From: JANNMJ01 sp031397815 | Lineage (GTDB): Bacteria; Bacteroidota; Bacteroidia; Cytophagales; Hymenobacteraceae | Direction: 5' to 3' | NCBI GenBank assembly: GCA_031397815.1 | Contig: JANNMJ010000047.1 | Coordinates: forward strand, 1-10,081 | DNA length: 10,081 nt | In this document: one piece after another, positions 6,578 to 10,081 of the stretch | Numbering within the stretch: the first letter of the stretch is position 1 | How the letters are laid out: the number at the start of each line of letters is the position of its first letter | Program-made: the position numbers and the translations under genes | The notes under the pieces: generated by a model | Databases searched by the model: none | What the model was told of the DNA's origin: nothing | What the model saw: the letters and a program-made list of their open reading frames with translations, nothing else

Positions 6578-7423
6578 ATGGAACTACCCTTACCCTCGTT
6601 AGCGCCATTTCCGGAAGCTGAAAAAACGGCCTACCTGCGGGTGGTAGCCGCGTTGGCGGCCGCTGATGGGCAGCTTGCCCACGAAGAGCTGCTGTTTCTA
6701 CAGGCGTTCTGTGAAGACTCGGAGCTGACGCGCCCCGCCACGGCCAAAGTGCTGGCACTGGCCCGCGGCAGCGAAGGCTACGACCTCGCCGCCGACTTAC
6801 GAACACTACGCCCGAGTGTGCTGGCAACCGGGTTGCTGCGCGATTTGCGCGCCCTCGCCGAAGCCGACGATGAAGTGACCGACGCCGAAGAAGCCCTGAT
6901 GGCGCAGGTCGGCGAGGCGCTGGGACGAGAAGTGCCGCAGTCGGGGAGCAGTCCGGTGCCGCTGCGCTCGTTCGTGGGCGATGCGCTGGCGGCGAACTCG
7001 CAGATGATTGTGGAAGTGCGGCAGCGGATGGCGGCGCCGAACGTCACCCCCAAAGAGTTGACGACCCTCGGTAAGCAGCTCACGGCGCTCACCCAGAATC
7101 AACAGCGCATTACTGGCGCCGCGATGGACCGAGCACACGCCGAAGCCCAGCGGCGCCTCGACGGGTCGATGGGCGGACGGCGCGCCTTACGTCCGGCGCT
7201 CACCACATCCGTCATCCTGAACACGCTCCTCACCACCGACGACCCGCAGCGCGTGGCCGCCGAGTTGGCGGCAGCGGGCGGCGGACCAACGGCCAAAGCG
7301 CCGGTATCAGTCAAGAAACAGAAAGAAGCGGCGCCGGAAAGCACCCCGTCGGTCAGCTTGCTGTGGCGATTGCTGGCGCGGTTCAGCCGCCCGGCGAATA
7401 CTGTGACGGTGCAAACAGCTTAA
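6578..7423 (+). CDS. TerB-like protein of unknown function
   Basis: A 281-residue soluble protein with no signal peptide or clear membrane helix. The first ~115 residues are helical and carry two acidic motifs in the positions typical of TerB/DjlA-like domains: AAADGQLAHEE (27-37; D30, E36, E37) and AEADDEVTDAEE (94-105; D97, D98, E104, E105). TerB proteins bind divalent metal with such residues and occur in tellurite-resistance and phage/stress-related systems. The rest (about 125-281) is Ala/Gln/Arg-rich and helical, then a Lys/Pro/Ser linker (240-258) and a basic end LLWRLLARFSRP. I do not recognise this part. The ATG at 6578 follows the promoter above; an upstream TTG frame would start inside it. 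It stands alone on this strand and overlaps the convergent mscS gene by 4 bp. Confidence 0.75.
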   Translation: MELPLPSLAPFPEAEKTAYLRVVAALAAADGQLAHEELLFLQAFCEDSELTRPATAKVLALARGSEGYDLAADLRTLRPSVLATGLLRDLRALAEADDEVTDAEEALMAQVGEALGREVPQSGSSPVPLRSFVGDALAANSQMIVEVRQRMAAPNVTPKELTTLGKQLTALTQNQQRITGAAMDRAHAEAQRRLDGSMGGRRALRPALTTSVILNTLLTTDDPQRVAAELAAAGGGPTAKAPVSVKKQKEAAPESTPSVSLLWRLLARFSRPANTVTVQTA

Positions 7424-8595
7424 CCCGCTACGACCGTAGCGGCGGGCTGTGTGGTGGACGCCGGCGGCGAATCGGTGGTATTGGGGGCGTTTGCGTTGCC
7501 GGGACGAAGCTCGGCGCCGAGGGTATTGGCGAAGGATGCGCCGCTGCGCGCGACGATGCGCGTGATGGAGTAATTGACGGCCTGCACGACGTCGAGGTAC
7601 TCGGTGTATGCCTCGGTGGCGATGTAGTATTCGATGTAAAGCACTTTCGCCGACGCCGTGAGGGCGTTGAAGCGCACGAGCGTGTCGGTTTTGACGACTT
7701 TCTCTTGCGCCTGAATCGTGGCTTCAATTTGCTTCACGACCACCTCGACCTGCTCCGGTGACGTTTCGTAGGTGAGGCTCAAGTCGAACCGGACGCGGCG
7801 CGACGGGCGGCGCGAGAGGTTGTTGAGCGGCCGGTCAATCATCATCTTGTTCGGCAGCGTGACGAAGCTTTTCTCGGCGGTGCGAATGCGGGTGGAGCGG
7901 AAGCCGATTTTTTCGACCGTTCCCGTGACATCGCCCACCGTTACCAGCTCGCCCATCGTGAATGGGCGGTCGAGGAAGATGGTGAAGGAGGCGAGCAGGT
8001 TTTCGACCGTTTCCTTCGCTGCGAACGCCAGCGCCAGTCCGCCGATGCCCAGCCCGGCGATGAACGCGCGGACGTCGTAATTGAAAACCGTACTCAGGAT
8101 AATCATCGCCGCGCCGAACCAGACGAGCACGCGAATAGAGTCTTTCGCGAAGATGATGAGCTGATTATCCATCTTCGTGACCTGCGCATCAGAGCGCTTC
8201 AGGAAGATGAGCGCGGCGAAATCGACGAGCCGCAGCACGACACTCGCCGCCGTCCAGATCACGAAAAACTGCCACGCGTGGAAAGCGAGCAGCTTCGGCC
8301 ACGGCTCCTCGCCGGTGAGGTCGTCGGGGTCGAGCGGATAGCTAAGGACGTTGAACGCGAAGTAAAACGTAATCAGCAGCACCAGCCGGTCGACGGGCTT
8401 GATGAGCAGCGCGTGAAACTCAGCTTCCGAAACTTCCTTGAACCGCGTCTGAATCAGCCGAAACGCGAGCTTGTTGAGCGCCCGCGAAAACAGCCGCTTG
8501 AAAAGCAGTCCCGCCAACAGAATCCCCCCGCAGATGAGGTACTGGAGAACGGTGTTGCCGAAAAAGGAAGTTTGAAGGCCGTCGTCGAGAGTCAT
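7420..8595 (-). CDS. MscS-family mechanosensitive ion channel
   Basis: A 391-residue inner-membrane channel that opens under membrane tension to release solutes during hypo-osmotic shock. Membrane segments lie near 13-33, 68-88, 107-131 and 154-170, before the pore helix region. The pore-lining helix VRAFIAGLGIGGLALAFAAK (175-194) has the alternating Gly/Ala packing of MscS TM3, followed by ETVENLLASFTIFLDRPF and the beta domain VGDVTGTVEKIGFRSTRIRT (220-239), then LPNKMMI and the C-terminal alpha/beta domain. It has more N-terminal helices than E. coli MscS (286 residues). The tail (362-391) is disordered Asn/Thr/Pro/Ala. The ATG at 8595 matches the expected N-terminus. It follows the dehydrogenase by 92 bp. 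Confidence 0.93.
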   Translation of the reverse strand: MTLDDGLQTSFFGNTVLQYLICGGILLAGLLFKRLFSRALNKLAFRLIQTRFKEVSEAEFHALLIKPVDRLVLLITFYFAFNVLSYPLDPDDLTGEEPWPKLLAFHAWQFFVIWTAASVVLRLVDFAALIFLKRSDAQVTKMDNQLIIFAKDSIRVLVWFGAAMIILSTVFNYDVRAFIAGLGIGGLALAFAAKETVENLLASFTIFLDRPFTMGELVTVGDVTGTVEKIGFRSTRIRTAEKSFVTLPNKMMIDRPLNNLSRRPSRRVRFDLSLTYETSPEQVEVVVKQIEATIQAQEKVVKTDTLVRFNALTASAKVLYIEYYIATEAYTEYLDVVQAVNYSITRIVARSGASFANTLGAELRPGNANAPNTTDSPPASTTQPAATVVAG

Positions 8596-8687
8596 TCAAT
8601 AGAGATTATGGCCCACGCTGGCGCAGCGGGGGCGAGAGGAGAGTACGAAAGGAAGGGCGATGAGGTGACGCCGACTCTATCTAAGCT
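8596..8687 (-). other. Dehydrogenase–mscS spacer with a short hairpin
   Basis: 92 bp between the two genes. CCC-CGCTG (8612-8620) pairs with CAGCG-GGG (8624-8631) around GCG, with one bulged A at 8615. On the transcribed strand it is followed by CCATAATCTCTATTGA and then the mscS ATG, with no U-run, so termination would be inefficient and read-through into mscS is plausible. No TAnnTTTG element is visible. Confidence 0.4.
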
Positions 8688-9974
8688 TTAGACGAGCTGG
8701 CGCAGGGCGATTTCAAAGGACCGACGGGCAACTTCGGTCTTCGCCGGAGAGAGGGCGCGGGTACGGTCGAGGGCGGCGCGGATGATTTGGCTGGCGTCGT
8801 GGAAGATGGCTTCGTCGGTTAGCTCGATGCCGGGCTGCATCAGGTACGCGAATACGCGCGCCATCCCGCAGTTGGCGATGAAATCGGGGATGACGGTGGC
8901 GCGCTGGTCGGCAAAATCGGCGATGGGACCGAAGAAGATTTCCTGGTCGGCGAACGGCACGTTGGCGCCGCACGCGATGACTTCCAGACCGCCACTCAGC
9001 ATTTTTTCCACCTGTTCCTGCGTCACGAGGCGCGAGGCAGCGGCCGGAACGAAGATTTCGGCGCCCACTTCCCACACCGCCGCGTGCAAGTCAGCAGCGG
9101 GCACGAACCCTTCGGTCTCCGGATTGAGCTGGTTCCCGAGCCGGTTCACGAGCAAATCGCGCACTTCATCAAACGAGAAGCCTTCGGTCTTAACGACGCC
9201 CCCGGCGCGGTCGATAATCCCGACGATGTGCGCCCCCGCCTGCGCCAGATAATACCCGGCGGCGGCGCCCACATTGCCCCAGCCCTGAATCAGGGCGCGC
9301 TTACCGGCCACGGTGCCATCCCACAACTCGTAATAATGCCGCACCGATTCAGCGACGCCGTACCCCGTAATCAGGTCAGCGACGGTGAAATGGCGGGCGG
9401 GGTCCGGCGTCAGGCTGGCGCTCGTGACGGGCAGCACGACGCCCGTGCGGAGCTGCTGAATCCGCTGCTCGGTAGCTGCGGCGTCGGCGGTGCCGAAGTG
9501 GCCGCGCACGGTGCCCGCCTGCGGATGCGGCAGGCCGTACTCGCCGGTGATAGCGATAACGTCGTGAATCTCATCGACGTTGAGGTCGCCGCCGGTGCCG
9601 TAATAATGGCTCAGCAGCGGCAAAACCGCTTTGAACCAGCGCCGAAGAACGCCGTTTTTGCGCGGGTCTTGCGGGTCGAAGTTGATGCCCGACTTAGCGC
9701 CGCCAATGGGCGGTCCGGCCACGGTGAACTTCACTTCCATTGTCTTCGCCAGCGATTCTACCTCGCGCCGGTCCAGGCCCTTCCGCATCCGCGTGCCGCC
9801 GCCGGCCGAGCCGTTGCGCAACGAGTTGATGACCACCCACCCGACGGCCTCCGTCTCCGGGTCGTGCCATTCGAAAGTGATTTCGGGCTGCCGCGTTTCA
9901 TAAGCGGCGAGCAGGTCGGTGAGAGAAGCGGCCGATTGGGAAGGCGCTACGGAGGTGAGGGGCGAGTGCGTCAT
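8688..9974 (-). CDS. Glu/Leu/Phe/Val-type amino-acid dehydrogenase
   Basis: A 428-residue enzyme that reversibly deaminates an amino acid to its 2-oxo acid with NAD(P)+, in the cytoplasm. The catalytic domain has GGGTRMRKGL (58-67), K82 and the signature GPPIGGAKSGINFDP (87-101) with catalytic K94; GTGGDLNVD (126-134) places D130 where the family has its catalytic Asp. The Rossmann domain has GWGNVG (231-236), and an acidic D255 ends strand two in VGIID, favouring NAD+ over NADP+. FVPAAASRLVT and ACGANVPF are conserved C-terminal elements. Substrate (Glu, Leu or other) cannot be read from the sequence; the GGDLNVD form seems specific to a Bacteroidota subgroup. The N-terminal 20 residues are polar and poorly conserved. 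ATG 9974 is the only suitable start. Confidence 0.93.
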   Translation of the reverse strand: MTHSPLTSVAPSQSAASLTDLLAAYETRQPEITFEWHDPETEAVGWVVINSLRNGSAGGGTRMRKGLDRREVESLAKTMEVKFTVAGPPIGGAKSGINFDPQDPRKNGVLRRWFKAVLPLLSHYYGTGGDLNVDEIHDVIAITGEYGLPHPQAGTVRGHFGTADAAATEQRIQQLRTGVVLPVTSASLTPDPARHFTVADLITGYGVAESVRHYYELWDGTVAGKRALIQGWGNVGAAAGYYLAQAGAHIVGIIDRAGGVVKTEGFSFDEVRDLLVNRLGNQLNPETEGFVPAADLHAAVWEVGAEIFVPAAASRLVTQEQVEKMLSGGLEVIACGANVPFADQEIFFGPIADFADQRATVIPDFIANCGMARVFAYLMQPGIELTDEAIFHDASQIIRAALDRTRALSPAKTEVARRSFEIALRQLV

Positions 9975-10081
9975 GTAAAGGCAAAGTTACCGGGGTTGGG
10001 GGTGCTGCTGCACGCGTGGCCAGCTCTGTCCCAGAGATGGCGTTGATTCGCCTATTGACGCTTTCCTGTCGCACTCTTGAC
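9975..10081 (-). other. Region upstream of the dehydrogenase
   Basis: 107 bp without a gene. It contains the -7-like element at 9982-9989 and a small hairpin at 10019-10041, where GCCA/TGGC and CTCTG/CAGAG are separated by a G·A mismatch around a TCC loop. No U-tract follows on either strand. The neighbouring gene lies outside the window. Confidence 0.45.
9982..9989 (-). promoter_or_regulatory. -7 promoter element of the dehydrogenase
   Basis: On the minus strand the bases read TAACTTTG, a perfect TAnnTTTG element, only 7 bases before the ATG at 9974. No TTG or TTTG lies 17-23 bases upstream, where the sequence is C/G-rich. If used, transcription would begin within a few bases of the start codon and the message would be almost leaderless. 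Confidence 0.45.

Noticed and set aside
6578..7423. Tellurite-resistance operon
   Set aside because: Only a TerB-like domain is present; no terA, terC, terD or terE neighbour lies in the window.
10019..10041. Hairpin as a terminator of an upstream gene
   Set aside because: Nine pairs with a mismatch and no U-tract on either strand.
9084..10046. 320-codon plus-strand frame
   Set aside because: Antisense to the dehydrogenase, which has all family motifs on the minus strand.

Overview
This is a GC-rich window holding mostly conserved housekeeping genes. The family-level features point to Bacteroidota, probably order Cytophagales (a Hymenobacter/Spirosoma-like lineage). The evidence is the gene order atpZ–(AtpI-like)–atpB–E–F–H–A–G without atpD/atpC, a long ATP synthase subunit a with a signal peptide and His-rich extramembrane regions, starts without Shine-Dalgarno sequences but sometimes with A-rich leaders, and a perfect TAnnTTTG-type -7 promoter element. 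The lineage is an inference; no rRNA or marker search could be run.

Layout. 1-256 is non-coding: G/C-rich inverted repeats (1-160), then a very strong terminator hairpin (about 192-240) just behind the ATP synthase operon. 257-6408, minus strand, is the F1Fo ATP synthase operon, transcribed from right to left: atpZ-like (6196-6408), a four-helix AtpI-like membrane protein (5628-6068), atpB (subunit a), atpE (c), atpF (b), atpH (delta), atpA (alpha) and atpG (gamma). The catalytic beta and the epsilon subunits are missing here and must be encoded elsewhere. 6578-7423, plus strand, is a TerB-like protein of unknown role with a good Bacteroidota promoter at 6494-6526. 7420-8595, minus, is an MscS-family mechanosensitive channel; the two convergent genes share one TTAA as both stop codons. 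8688-9974, minus, is a Glu/Leu/Phe/Val-type amino-acid dehydrogenase. 9975-10081 is its upstream region.

How the genes work together. The operon supplies the whole membrane sector (a, b, c), the peripheral stalk (delta, b), the rotor shaft (gamma) and the non-catalytic alpha subunit, plus two small Fo assembly or accessory proteins. Its spacers are unusually structured for an operon: each of the four longer spacers from atpE to atpG carries a hairpin or a short tandem repeat, and atpB-atpE carries a terminator-like hairpin followed by a U-rich leader. These fit post-transcriptional control of subunit stoichiometry, above all high c-subunit output. The TerB-like, MscS and dehydrogenase genes are separate units with no visible functional link to the ATP synthase.

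I see no mobile element, CRISPR array, rRNA or tRNA, and no clearly novel multi-gene system. The most interesting material is the RNA-level architecture around atpE, the overlapping convergent stops, and the uncharacterised TerB-like protein.
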